From the NCBI RefSeq assembly GCF_025717045.1, contig NZ_JAOVZN010000005.1, positions 1 through 64,000 of the forward strand: 64,000 bases of DNA. Reading direction: 5' to 3'. The translations under genes were made by a program, and so were the position numbers. Positions 33,966 to 42,057 of the stretch are shown piece after piece (within the stretch, counting starts at the first letter, position 1; each line of letters starts with the position of its first letter). A model generated the notes under the pieces. That model was not told the origin of the DNA. It made no database searches and saw only the letters and a program-made list of their open reading frames with translations. The stretch comes from Flavobacterium sp. SH_e. Lineage in GTDB: Bacteria > Bacteroidota > Bacteroidia > Flavobacteriales > Flavobacteriaceae.

Positions 33966-35579
33966 TTACTCACGAGTTTCAATTTCAATAACGCCATTTG
34001 CACCAGCTTCGCCAAATTGAGCAATTGCATCTATACCTTTATATATGTGCATAGTTTTAATATCACGAGGTTGTATATCTTCTAGATTAAAATTGCTTGG
34101 CATTACATTTCCATCCACGATTATAAGTTTTTTTCCGTTAAGAGAAACTTTACTTGAACTTGAAACGACAATTTTTGGCCCATTTTCAGATGTTGTTATT
34201 GTGGTAACATTGTTGTCTTTATTTGTCGTTACAATAGTGCTAATATTTGTATTAGTATCACTGTTAGTTTTTGTACTAGTAATAGAATTAGTGTTAACAT
34301 GGGTTTCTGTATTAGTAGTTATATTTTTGTTTTCTATTGTTTTTGCAGTAACTTTCACTTTGTCGTTCGAACTTACTTTTTTGCTAACAACAATTTTTTC
34401 GTCTGATGTTTGTATGCCAGCTTTTTTGCTTCCATCTTTATCTGTAATAACGACTATTCCAAAATCTTTGATGGTTTTATCTCCAACTTGTATTGATTGT
34501 GTTTTCTCGCTACCATTAATTACATCAACTTTAATAGATGTCAATAGATTTTGCGAGTTTCTTTTGATTTCAGAAACTTTAAAATCAATATTGTGAATTG
34601 ATTTTAAGTTCGCTTTAAGTTCTTTTAATTCTGCATCTGTAGAGTTTTTCGTGATTTTGTAAACATTTACAGATTCAGTTCCTGTCGAAACCGCTTTTAA
34701 ATTCTGCTGTCTTTCTTTTGCAATTACTTCAATTTGAAATAATAATACAAATGCTGCAAGCGCAGGAATTACAACATAATACTTCCATGAATTCCTCTTT
34801 TTTGATTGATTTTTGTTTAACATGACGATTCGTTTTTTGATTAATGATTGATAAAAATGATTGGTGATTGCAACACAAGTTTCGTGTGTTGTTATTTTTA
34901 AAAGCGTGTATTGATAGGCTTTTTTATCTAAAATTTTTTTTGCAGCTTCTTTATCAGCAATAAATTCTAAATTTTGCATTATTGCTTTTTTATAAAGCCA
35001 AACAATTGGATTGAACCAGAAAATGATGCTGAATGCTCTAGAAATCAGTACGTCTATGGTGTGATTTTGATCGCTATGTACTTTTTCATGTTCAATAATA
35101 TTCTCTAATTCTGAAGGCGTGTATAGTGATGAGTTGTAAACGATATATTCAAAATAGGAGAAAGGCGCAATGTTTTCGTTTATGTCGATAAATTTAAAAT
35201 CGGCTTGCTGTTTTACTTTTTTTCCTTTAATAATGGTATTCAAACTATAGAAATCAATTCCTAGTTTTATGAAGAACACTAAAAATCCGATTGCGTAAAG
35301 GCCAAGAATTAGAAACGTCCAATTAAAATCGACAGCTTCTTCTTGTGAAACATTTACTAACGATGTTGAAATATTTGTATTTAAATCGTTTGTAGTATCA
35401 ATCCATATAACCTTTGTGTAACTTACTAATGGTAAAATTGAAGAAACAATTAATCCAGACAATAAAAACCATCTGTTGCTATTAAAAAATGTTTCTTTGC
35501 GAAGTAAGAAAAAGTAAACACAATAAAACAAAAGCATTAAGCTGCTTGATTTGGCGATATAAATGAAAACTGCTTCCAT
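33966..35579 (-). CDS. BlaR1-like M56 metallopeptidase with plug-like C-terminus
   Basis: 537 residues, paralogous with the 615-residue protein up to about residue 380 (HEKVH at 164-168; shared ITKNSTDAELKEL and VIPALAAFVLLFQIE segments). It then diverges: a Thr/Asn-rich stretch near 400-455, and a C-terminal 60 residues (KLIIVDGNVMP, DIKTMHIYKG, GEAGANGVIEIETRE) resembling the TonB-dependent-receptor plug, as in Bacteroidota SusC-like proteins. The plug-like part may be the periplasmic sensor. It follows blaI copy 1 by seven bases. Confidence 0.83.
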   Translation of the reverse strand: MEAVFIYIAKSSSLMLLFYCVYFFLLRKETFFNSNRWFLLSGLIVSSILPLVSYTKVIWIDTTNDLNTNISTSLVNVSQEEAVDFNWTFLILGLYAIGFLVFFIKLGIDFYSLNTIIKGKKVKQQADFKFIDINENIAPFSYFEYIVYNSSLYTPSELENIIEHEKVHSDQNHTIDVLISRAFSIIFWFNPIVWLYKKAIMQNLEFIADKEAAKKILDKKAYQYTLLKITTHETCVAITNHFYQSLIKKRIVMLNKNQSKKRNSWKYYVVIPALAAFVLLFQIEVIAKERQQNLKAVSTGTESVNVYKITKNSTDAELKELKANLKSIHNIDFKVSEIKRNSQNLLTSIKVDVINGSEKTQSIQVGDKTIKDFGIVVITDKDGSKKAGIQTSDEKIVVSKKVSSNDKVKVTAKTIENKNITTNTETHVNTNSITSTKTNSDTNTNISTIVTTNKDNNVTTITTSENGPKIVVSSSSKVSLNGKKLIIVDGNVMPSNFNLEDIQPRDIKTMHIYKGIDAIAQFGEAGANGVIEIETRE

Positions 35580-35586
35580 AAACCGA

Positions 35587-35955
35587 TTATTTTTCGTCGT
35601 TTTTATTTTCGATCATAGATAAAATTTCACGCAATTCATCTGCTGAAATTTTTTCTTCTTTGGCAAAAAAGGAAACCATACTTTTATAAGAACTATTAAA
35701 GTAATTATCAATTGCGGTTTTCATAAATCCTTTTCTGTAATCTTCAATTGCTACAACTGGAAAGTATTGATGTGTGTTTCCAAAAGCATTGTGTCCAACA
35801 TATCCTTTTTCTTCCAGATTACGAACAATTGTCGACAATGTGTTATAATGTGGCTGATCTTCTGTGATTTCAGCTTGAATTTCTTTTACAAAAGCTTTTT
35901 TAAGCTTCCATAAAATCATCATAATTTCTTCTTCTTTGTTTGTTAACTTCTGCAT
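35587..35955 (-). CDS. BlaI/MecI-type transcriptional repressor (copy 1)
   Basis: 122 residues, winged helix-turn-helix as in copy 2 (LTNKEEEIMMILWKLKKAFVKEI), with a dimerisation tail DELREILSMIEN. First gene of the four-gene operon; its start is about 18 bases behind the promoter -7 box and is preceded by three palindromic operator candidates, which implies autoregulation. Confidence 0.93.
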   Translation of the reverse strand: MQKLTNKEEEIMMILWKLKKAFVKEIQAEITEDQPHYNTLSTIVRNLEEKGYVGHNAFGNTHQYFPVVAIEDYRKGFMKTAIDNYFNSSYKSMVSFFAKEEKISADELREILSMIENKNDEK

Positions 35956-35972
35956 CTTCTCTAATTTTAATT

Positions 35973-36003
35973 CAAACCTACAACTATTTTTTTAGTTACA
36001 CAA
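35973..36003 (-). promoter_or_regulatory. Promoter of the blaI-blaR1 operon
   Basis: Minus-strand TTG (36003-36001), 20 bases, TAGGTTTG (35980-35973), matching the TTG-N17-23-TAnnTTTG pattern. The transcript would start near 35969, about 14 bases before blaI. Confidence 0.7.
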
Positions 36004-36038
36004 CTATAAAAGTAGTTATTTAACTAAAAATTAAGTTG
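35981..36038. promoter_or_regulatory. Three 18-bp palindromic operator candidates, 20 bp apart
   Basis: Sites at 35981-35998 (CAACTATTTTTTTAGTTA), 36001-36018 (CAACTATAAAAGTAGTTA) and 36021-36038 (TAACTAAAAATTAAGTTG, inverted and one-off). Consensus CAACTA-N6-TAGTTA. Site 1 fills the spacer between -33 and -7; site 2 covers the -33 TTG. Expected BlaI binding sites. Confidence 0.7.
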
Positions 36039-36119
36039 TATTTGAATTTAGAGCGCAAAAAAGCCATTCAAATTTAATGGTAATAAATTGAATTTTAAGG
36101 ATTTAAGAAGTTAAAGTTT

Positions 36120-37337
36120 TTATGAAGCTTTCTCGTTGGTTAAAGCATTTTTAATCCAAATACAGCATCCAGTTGCAACCACACCAATACTTGCCATAAA
36201 AAACCAGTTAATTTGGTAACCAAATCTGGTAATAATCTCAAAGCCAAGTTTTGAACTGACAATATGTGCAAGACTAAAACTCATTGTATAAAGAGCCATA
36301 TATCGGCCTTCTTGTCCGCGTGGAGCACGGCTTAAGGCAAAAGCATTAGAAAATGGAAAAGTAAGAACTTCACCAATCGAAATACAAACCATACTTACAA
36401 CCAATATTCCAGCCCAGAAATTAATAAGAAGCAAAAAGAAACTAGAAGCCAATACAAAAGAACCTATAATAATGATTCGAATCTTCGGAAAGGCTTTTCG
36501 TTCTAAAAATCCAACTGTTGGCATTTCTAGAGAAAATATTAATAATCCGTTTAAGGTCATTAGTAAACCAGTTTGGAATTCGCTTAAACCAAATTTTTCA
36601 TTATGATATAATGGAAGAGTAGTAAATAACTGGAAGAAAATCATAGCTGTAATAAAGCTTACAAATAAGAAAACCCAGAATATTTTATCATGAAAAACCG
36701 ACTTTACATCAGAAGCGCTTTCTGCTTTATCATCGTGGGCTGCCTTTTTCTTTTCTTTTACCAGTAAAGCAAAAATCGAGATCGAAATAATACAAGAAGC
36801 TCCGTCAACCCAAAATAATCCTGAATATCCCATTCCCATAATAATTAAACCTCCAAGAGCTGGCCCTGCAGCAAAACCTAAATTTACAGCAAGGCGCACA
36901 AGTGTTAGCGCGCGAGTTCTGTTTTCTGGTTTTGCATAAGCTCCAAGAGAAACAAACATCGCGGGTCTAAACATATCGGCAATTGTCATAAGAACAAACA
37001 TTGCAGCACAAAGAGCCCAGAAAGTTGTAATATATTGCACAAAGAAAAGAGAAACTCCACTAGTAAATAAGCTAAAAATCATGATTTTATAGAATCCGAT
37101 TTTATCTGAAAGTTTACCGCCAAGCCAAGAACCCAGCATTGATCCAAAACCAAATGAAACCATAATCCACCCAACTTGATTGTACGAAAAATGAAGATCT
37201 TCTTTTAAATATTTGGATAAAAAAGGAAGAACCATTGTTCCGGCGCGGTTGATAAAAGTGATGATGGCAAGAATCCAAACTTCTCTGGTGAAACCTCGAA
37301 AGTTGTTAATGTAGTGGGTTAAAGCAGTTTTAAGCAT
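36120..37337 (-). CDS. MFS transporter
   Basis: 405 residues, 12 predicted helices, with the motif-A loop GSWLGGKLSDKIGFYKI between helices 2 and 3. Similar to MdtH-like drug efflux permeases, but the substrate cannot be assigned. Its CAAAGTTA complement (37360-37367) is a TAACTTTG -7 element on the minus strand. It lies behind the blaI operon promoter region on the same strand and is independently transcribed. Confidence 0.82.
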   Translation of the reverse strand: MLKTALTHYINNFRGFTREVWILAIITFINRAGTMVLPFLSKYLKEDLHFSYNQVGWIMVSFGFGSMLGSWLGGKLSDKIGFYKIMIFSLFTSGVSLFFVQYITTFWALCAAMFVLMTIADMFRPAMFVSLGAYAKPENRTRALTLVRLAVNLGFAAGPALGGLIIMGMGYSGLFWVDGASCIISISIFALLVKEKKKAAHDDKAESASDVKSVFHDKIFWVFLFVSFITAMIFFQLFTTLPLYHNEKFGLSEFQTGLLMTLNGLLIFSLEMPTVGFLERKAFPKIRIIIIGSFVLASSFFLLLINFWAGILVVSMVCISIGEVLTFPFSNAFALSRAPRGQEGRYMALYTMSFSLAHIVSSKLGFEIITRFGYQINWFFMASIGVVATGCCIWIKNALTNEKAS

Positions 37338-37393
37338 TTTGTTTGATAAATTATCGTCACAAAGTTAGGAAACTTTGTCTCGTTAAGTGGTTG

Positions 37394-37421
37394 TTGTTTT
37401 GTTACTTTTGAACTATTTTTG
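37394..37421 (+). promoter_or_regulatory. Promoter of the DUF1684 gene
   Basis: TTG (37394-37396), 17 bases, TATTTTTG (37414-37421); an overlapping TACTTTTG at 37403 may be a tandem element. It places transcription start near 37425 and excludes translation from an ATG at 37419. Confidence 0.68.
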
Positions 37422-37436
37422 CAGAAAATTTCTAAG

Positions 37437-38036
37437 ATGAAAACTATAAACGCCATTGCTTTATTGTTGGTTTTTAATTTTGCTTTTGCCCAAAAAAAGT
37501 TTAATAAAGCTGATGTTCAAAAATTCCAAAAGAGAATTAATTCAGAATTTGCTGATCCTAAGGCAAGTCCGTTGATGGCTGAAGATCTAAAAACGTTTAA
37601 AAGCTTAGATTTTTTTCCTATTTCTGAAACTTATTTTGTGAATGCAACTTTGGTGAAAGCTAAAGGCGGAAAAGTTTTTGAAATGAAAACTTCAGGAAAT
37701 TATACTCCAAAGTATATTAAATATGGAACTTTAAACTTTAAAATAAATGGAAAAGCCTTTAAATTGGCGGTTTATCAAAGTTTAGAGCTAATCGTTCAGG
37801 AAAAATATAAAAACCATCTCTTTTTACCTTTTTCAGATTTAACAAGCGGAAAACAAAGCTACATTGGAGGCCGTTATATTGATTTAGAAATTCCGAAAGG
37901 AAATACAATAGCAATCGATTTTAACCAAGCTTATAATCCGTATTGTGCTTATAATTATAAGTATTCTTGCCCGCTTGTGCCTCAGGAAAATGATTTGAAA
38001 ATTGAAATTAAAGCAGGAGTTAAAGCTTTTCATTAA
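37437..38036 (+). CDS. DUF1684 family secreted protein
   Basis: 199 residues from the ATG behind the promoter. Signal peptide MKTINAIALLLVFNFAFAQ. The C-terminal NPYCAYNYKYSCPLVPQEN motif and IEIKAGVK are typical of DUF1684. Family function is unknown, though the fold is proposed to bind small ligands. Its stop shares a base with the TatD start (TAATG), so they are translationally coupled. Confidence 0.85.
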   Translation: MKTINAIALLLVFNFAFAQKKFNKADVQKFQKRINSEFADPKASPLMAEDLKTFKSLDFFPISETYFVNATLVKAKGGKVFEMKTSGNYTPKYIKYGTLNFKINGKAFKLAVYQSLELIVQEKYKNHLFLPFSDLTSGKQSYIGGRYIDLEIPKGNTIAIDFNQAYNPYCAYNYKYSCPLVPQENDLKIEIKAGVKAFH

Positions 38037-38683
38037 TGGAATATTTCAATTTTCATACACATCAATTTACCAATCAACCTAATGTTTTAGAATTGGTTAA
38101 TCAGTATCCAAAAGATTTTGATGCCGCGATTCCGTTTTATTCCATCGGGATTCATCCTTGGTATATCGATGAAAATCGTATTGATGAAGATTTGAAAATT
38201 ATAGAAGAAAAATTGCAAACTCGAAATTGTCTAGCAATAGGAGAATGCGGTTTGGATAAAAGAATTGAGGTTCCGTTTGATTTACAAATTTCTGTTTTTG
38301 AAAAACAGTTAGAATTAGCAGAAAAATTTAAGAAACCTGTAGTTATTCATTGTGTTGCTGCTTTTCAGGAAGTAATGGCTATCAAGAAAAGAATGAAGAT
38401 AAATGTTCCAATGATTAGTCATGGTTTTTCAAAAAATAATCAGTTAGCAGAACAATTAATTTCGGCAGGGTTTTATCTTTCATTTGGAAAATATTTATTG
38501 AAAAATCCAGATTTGAAAACGGTTTTTCAAAATGTTCCAAATGACCGTTTTTTTCTTGAAACCGATACAATTGAAGAATCAATTCAACAAGTTTATGAAT
38601 TAGCTTGTGAGTATAAAAGGTTAGATTTAAAAGAGTTGCAAGGAGTTATTTTAAGTAATTATAAAAGTATATTTAACCAATAA
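38036..38683 (+). CDS. TatD-family metal-dependent hydrolase
   Basis: 215 residues. Metal-binding amidohydrolase pattern: HTHQF (8-12), GECGLDKR, VIHCVAAF, ISHGFSKN and LETDT. TatD proteins are 3'-5' exonucleases or DNases involved in quality control; this short form matches Bacteroidota members. One-base overlap with the preceding gene. Confidence 0.87.
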   Translation: MEYFNFHTHQFTNQPNVLELVNQYPKDFDAAIPFYSIGIHPWYIDENRIDEDLKIIEEKLQTRNCLAIGECGLDKRIEVPFDLQISVFEKQLELAEKFKKPVVIHCVAAFQEVMAIKKRMKINVPMISHGFSKNNQLAEQLISAGFYLSFGKYLLKNPDLKTVFQNVPNDRFFLETDTIEESIQQVYELACEYKRLDLKELQGVILSNYKSIFNQ

Positions 38684-38792
38684 TAAGAATAAAAAATAAG
38701 CAGTATTTGAGTTCAAAGTTTGTCACCCTGACAACTGGGAAGAACTTGAAACTTGAAACAAAAAAAATAAAAAGTAAAAAAATAAAGAATAT

Positions 38793-39506
38793 ATGGCAGA
38801 ATGGACAGAAAGAGCAGAGCTTTTGTTTACTAAAGAAGGATTAGAAAATTTACAAAAATCTAATGTTTTAGTTGTTGGACTAGGAGGAGTTGGATCTTTT
38901 GCAGCTGAATTTTTGGCAAGAGCAGGAGTAGGAAACATGACAATTGTAGATGGAGACGTAGTGGATATTACCAATATTAACCGTCAATTGCCGGCTTTGC
39001 ACTCCACAGTTGGTCAGCCAAAAATTAAAATTGTTGGCGATCGTTTGATGGATATTAATCCAGAATTGAATTTAACTCGTGTTCAGGAATTTCTTTCTCC
39101 AGAACGTGCTTTTGAGATTGTATCTCCAGAATTTGATTATGTTTTAGATTGTATTGACAGTATTACTCCAAAATTAAATCTGATTATTGCTGCAAAACGC
39201 AAAAGAGTAAAAATCATAAGCAGTATGGGAGCTGGAGGAAAAATGTTGGCATCTAAAGTAAAAGTGACAGATATTTCTAAAACGATAAACTGCTATTTCT
39301 CTAAAACAATTCGCAAGCGTTTAAAAGAAGCAAAAATCAATAAACTTAAAGTAGTTTTTTCTTCTGAAATTCAAGACGAAAAAAGCTTAAAGCTAACAGA
39401 CGGTAAAAACTTCAAAAAATCATTCTACGGAACAAACAGCTATATGCCAGGATTATTTGGCTTACACGCAGCCGAAACAGTGATTAGACATCTACTTAAA
39501 AAATAA
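38793..39506 (+). CDS. tcdA: tRNA threonylcarbamoyladenosine dehydratase (TcdA-like E1 protein)
   Basis: 237 residues. ThiF/MoeB fold with the ATP-binding GLGGVGSFAAE (29-39), NRQLPALHSTVG and DCIDSITPKLNLI, plus SSMGAGGK, which is characteristic of TcdA/CsdL. It cyclises ct6A at position 37 of tRNAs reading ANN codons. The C-terminal basic part is as in TcdA. It starts 109 bases after the TatD gene; a CTAAG-repeat element follows. Confidence 0.85.
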   Translation: MAEWTERAELLFTKEGLENLQKSNVLVVGLGGVGSFAAEFLARAGVGNMTIVDGDVVDITNINRQLPALHSTVGQPKIKIVGDRLMDINPELNLTRVQEFLSPERAFEIVSPEFDYVLDCIDSITPKLNLIIAAKRKRVKIISSMGAGGKMLASKVKVTDISKTINCYFSKTIRKRLKEAKINKLKVVFSSEIQDEKSLKLTDGKNFKKSFYGTNSYMPGLFGLHAAETVIRHLLKK

Positions 39507-39657
39507 GGTTCTAAGATGCTAAGATTCTAAGGTGCTAAGTTTTTTTTGTAGCTGAAACACAGAATCTTAATTTCTTGAACTTTTAAATAAAGCTGATAGT
39601 CAGCTTTGACAAAGTTAAGTGTGCAAAAAATAGAAACCTCAGAACCTTAGAGCCTTT
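39506..39657. repeat. CTAAG-repeat element, copy A
   Basis: Starts with the tandem run GGTTCTAAGATGCTAAG and ATTCTAAGGTGCTAAG, then T8. It contains a perfect hairpin AAAGCTGA-TAG-TCAGCTTT (39589-39607) and closes with an inverted version (CTCAGAACCTTAGAGCC, about 39638-39654). No coding frame is apparent. A copy is at 55166. Confidence 0.7.
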
Positions 39658-39664
39658 AAAAAAA

Positions 39665-40327
39665 ATGATTAAAACAGTAATTTTTGATATGGACGGCGTA
39701 ATTGTTGACACAGAGCCTGTTCATCGTTATGCTTATTATTTACAATTTTCGGAATTGAATATAGAAGTTCCTGAAGAAATGTACACCACATTTACAGGAT
39801 TTTCTACTCGAAATACATTTCAAACTTTAAAAAGCTATTTTCCAACTGTAGAGCAGGAAGTGGAAGATTTGATTCAAAGAAAGAGAACTATTTTTAATGA
39901 TGCTTTTGATACTAAGGAAGATTTGTATCTTTTGGATGGTGTTGAAGAACTAATTAAAGATTTGTACAATAACGGATTACAATTAATTTTGGCTTCTTCG
40001 GCTTCAAAAGTAACTATTGATCGTGTTTTTACAAGATTCAATTTGCATCAGTATTTTACACATATTGTTAGTGGAGAAGATTTTCCGCAATCGAAACCAA
40101 ATCCGGCAATATTCATTCATGCTGCTTCATTATCTGTTGCGGCAAAAGAAGAATGTATTATAATCGAAGACAGTACAAATGGTGTTAAGGCTGCAAAAGG
40201 AGCAGGAATTTATTGTGTAGGCTATAGAAGCGAACATTCACATCTTCAGGATTTGTCTGAAGCAGACTTGGTTATCGATCATTTTAGTGAATTAAATGCA
40301 GAAAAAATATCACAGCTTAAGGCTTGA
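39665..40327 (+). CDS. HAD-family phosphatase, beta-phosphoglucomutase-like
   Basis: 220 residues. HAD motif I FDMDGVIVDTEP (8-19), motif II LASSASK, motif III with KPNPAIF and IIEDSTNGVKAA. The cap and DxD pattern fit phosphatase or phosphoglucomutase members; the substrate cannot be named. Downstream, the DUF2911 gene has its own promoter. Confidence 0.87.
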   Translation: MIKTVIFDMDGVIVDTEPVHRYAYYLQFSELNIEVPEEMYTTFTGFSTRNTFQTLKSYFPTVEQEVEDLIQRKRTIFNDAFDTKEDLYLLDGVEELIKDLYNNGLQLILASSASKVTIDRVFTRFNLHQYFTHIVSGEDFPQSKPNPAIFIHAASLSVAAKEECIIIEDSTNGVKAAKGAGIYCVGYRSEHSHLQDLSEADLVIDHFSELNAEKISQLKA

Positions 40328-40345
40328 ATTATATAAAATTTAACA

Positions 40346-40374
40346 TTTGTTCCCTGTTTGAATTTGTAAATTTG
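40346..40374 (+). promoter_or_regulatory. Promoter of the DUF2911 gene
   Basis: TTTG (40346-40349), 17 bases, TAAATTTG (40367-40374); excellent match, with transcription start expected near 40378. It rules out the in-frame ATG at 40324 as the start. Confidence 0.75.
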
Positions 40375-40395
40375 AAAAAAATTAAACTTAAAATA

Positions 40396-41238
40396 ATGAA
40401 GAAACTACTTATTGCTTTAGCCCTGATCTTAGCGCCATTAGCATCAGAAGCACAAGTAAAAACGCCGCAAGCAAGTCCAAAAGGATACATTAAGCAAACT
40501 GTTGGTTTAACGGATGTTGAAGTTACGTATTCAAGACCGGGAGCAAGAGGGAGAGCTGTGTTTGGTAATTTAGTTCCATTTGGAAAACTATGGAGAACAG
40601 GAGCGAATGAAAATACAATTATCAACTTTAGCGATGACGTAATTATTGACGGTAAAACGCTGAAGAAAGGAAAATATGCAATTTATACAGTTCCTAGAAT
40701 CGAAAGCTGGGATATCATTTTTTATCTTTCTACAGATAACTGGGGATTGCCAGAAAATTGGAACGATTCTTATGTAGTTTTGAAAACTACTGTAAAAGAG
40801 GATGCATTACCAACGCCTGTTGAAACATTCACAATCGGAATTAATGGTTTAGATCCAAATTTTGGTTATTTAGATATTGCTTGGGAAAACTCTCATGTTG
40901 CTTTAAAGTTTGAAGTTCCTACAGCTAAAATTGCTGTGGCAAGTATTGACAAAGCTTTAGCTGGTCCAACTTGGAACGATTATTTTGCTGCTTCTCAATA
41001 TTTATTTCAATCAAACGGAAATATTGATACAGCAAGAACTTACGTTGACAAAGCTCTTGATATGAGTTCTGATAAACCATATTATGTTTCAAGATTAAAA
41101 TCTTTGATCCAAGCAAAACAAGGCGATAAAAAAGGAGCAATTGAAACTGCAAAAGCTTCTTTAGCATCTGCTGAAGCTGCAAACAATGCAGATTACGTAA
41201 AATTGAATAAAGATAGTATTGCTGAATGGAGCAGATAA
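40396..41238 (+). CDS. DUF2911 secreted protein
   Basis: 280 residues from the ATG behind the promoter. Signal peptide ending PLASEAQ; the mature part has the DUF2911 pattern (ASPKGYIKQTVGLTDVEVTYSRPGARGR, LWRTGANENTIINFS, KGKYAIYTVP). The C-terminus (about 200-275) has helical TPR-like repeats (DTARTYVDKALDMS). Probably periplasmic; function unknown. Confidence 0.88.
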   Translation: MKKLLIALALILAPLASEAQVKTPQASPKGYIKQTVGLTDVEVTYSRPGARGRAVFGNLVPFGKLWRTGANENTIINFSDDVIIDGKTLKKGKYAIYTVPRIESWDIIFYLSTDNWGLPENWNDSYVVLKTTVKEDALPTPVETFTIGINGLDPNFGYLDIAWENSHVALKFEVPTAKIAVASIDKALAGPTWNDYFAASQYLFQSNGNIDTARTYVDKALDMSSDKPYYVSRLKSLIQAKQGDKKGAIETAKASLASAEAANNADYVKLNKDSIAEWSR

Positions 41239-41266
41239 GATTTTAAATTCTAATTTTTAAAATATC

Positions 41267-41300
41267 AAATTCCAAAACTGACGAGTTTTGGAATTTTTTT
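41267..41300 (+). terminator. Terminator after the DUF2911 gene
   Basis: A 12-bp perfect stem (AAATTCCAAAAC with GTTTTGGAATTT) and Ts. Confidence 0.9.
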
Positions 41301-41391
41301 TGTCTTTTTTTAAGCTTAATTTAGCGTTGAGAGAATTCTAAAACCGTAAGAAGAAACATAAAAACCTTGAACTTGAAACAAAAAAAGAATT

Positions 41392-42018
41392 TCAATTCAA
41401 ACTTGGTGGCTCAGGAATCCTAACCGTTTTCTTGATTTTCTTAATAAGAAGATAAAAAGTAATTCCGCCCAAAACAATCAGCAACGCAATTTGGAGCTGG
41501 CCAAGTACATTATTTCTATTATACATCGCGTTTGCGGCGGCAAGTTTCGCTTTTCCTTCTTCAATTTGAATTTGCGATAAAGCTTCGAGTGTTTTTAAAG
41601 CTTTTGCGCTAGAATTAGCAATTTGATTCCAATTTTTGTTTTCAACCTGTTTGTTGATTTCTTTGCATGATCCCAAAAACGCATCGAAATATTGTTTTTC
41701 CTTATTTGTTAAAACTGTTTTCGCGTACAAATCATCTATATCATGAATAATATCGAGCGTATGAATAATTTCATTTTTTTTAATGTTGTCGCTTAAATTT
41801 AGCTTTTCAGCTTCTGCTTTTATAAAATGAAGTTCTTTAGAATATTGAAAAATATAATGCGCTACAACCAACCTGTCTTTGTAGATTGCATTAATGTTAT
41901 CATTTACATTTTTGGAATTTCGAAGCGTATTAAAATTTCCAAGAAGAATAATAAGCATTACAATGAGTAATATAAAAGCAGCTTTGGTTTTGTTGCTATA
42001 CTTTTTTTGATCTTTCAT
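41392..42018 (-). CDS. Membrane-anchored four-helix-bundle (MCP-type sensor) domain protein
   Basis: 208 residues: helix 1 (about 12-30, AAFILLIVMLIILLG), a periplasmic alpha-helical domain of about 140 residues similar to the 4HB_MCP ligand-binding module, helix 2 (about 172-192), then a short cytoplasmic tail (KKTVRIPEPPSLN) with no HAMP, methyl-accepting or kinase module. It could sense something for a partner protein; the partner is unknown. It lies next to another membrane protein of unknown function. Confidence 0.72.
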   Translation of the reverse strand: MKDQKKYSNKTKAAFILLIVMLIILLGNFNTLRNSKNVNDNINAIYKDRLVVAHYIFQYSKELHFIKAEAEKLNLSDNIKKNEIIHTLDIIHDIDDLYAKTVLTNKEKQYFDAFLGSCKEINKQVENKNWNQIANSSAKALKTLEALSQIQIEEGKAKLAAANAMYNRNNVLGQLQIALLIVLGGITFYLLIKKIKKTVRIPEPPSLN

Positions 42019-42057
42019 AAAGCTTATTTTTTTAGGAGTAACTTACTTATTTCAGTT

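Noticed and set aside
34045-34596. Plus-strand frame of 183 codons opposite the plug-like M56 gene
   Set aside because: An antisense shadow of the Thr/Asn-rich region; low-complexity Val/Leu/Phe composition and no initiation signals.
35956-36119. Possible mobile element behind the blaI operon
   Set aside because: No transposase, terminal repeats or target duplication; the palindromes fit operators far better.
38700-38792. Short TTGAAAC tandem and a sequence like GTCACCCTGAC before tcdA
   Set aside because: Resembles fragments of dispersed Flavobacterium elements, but too short and degenerate to define.
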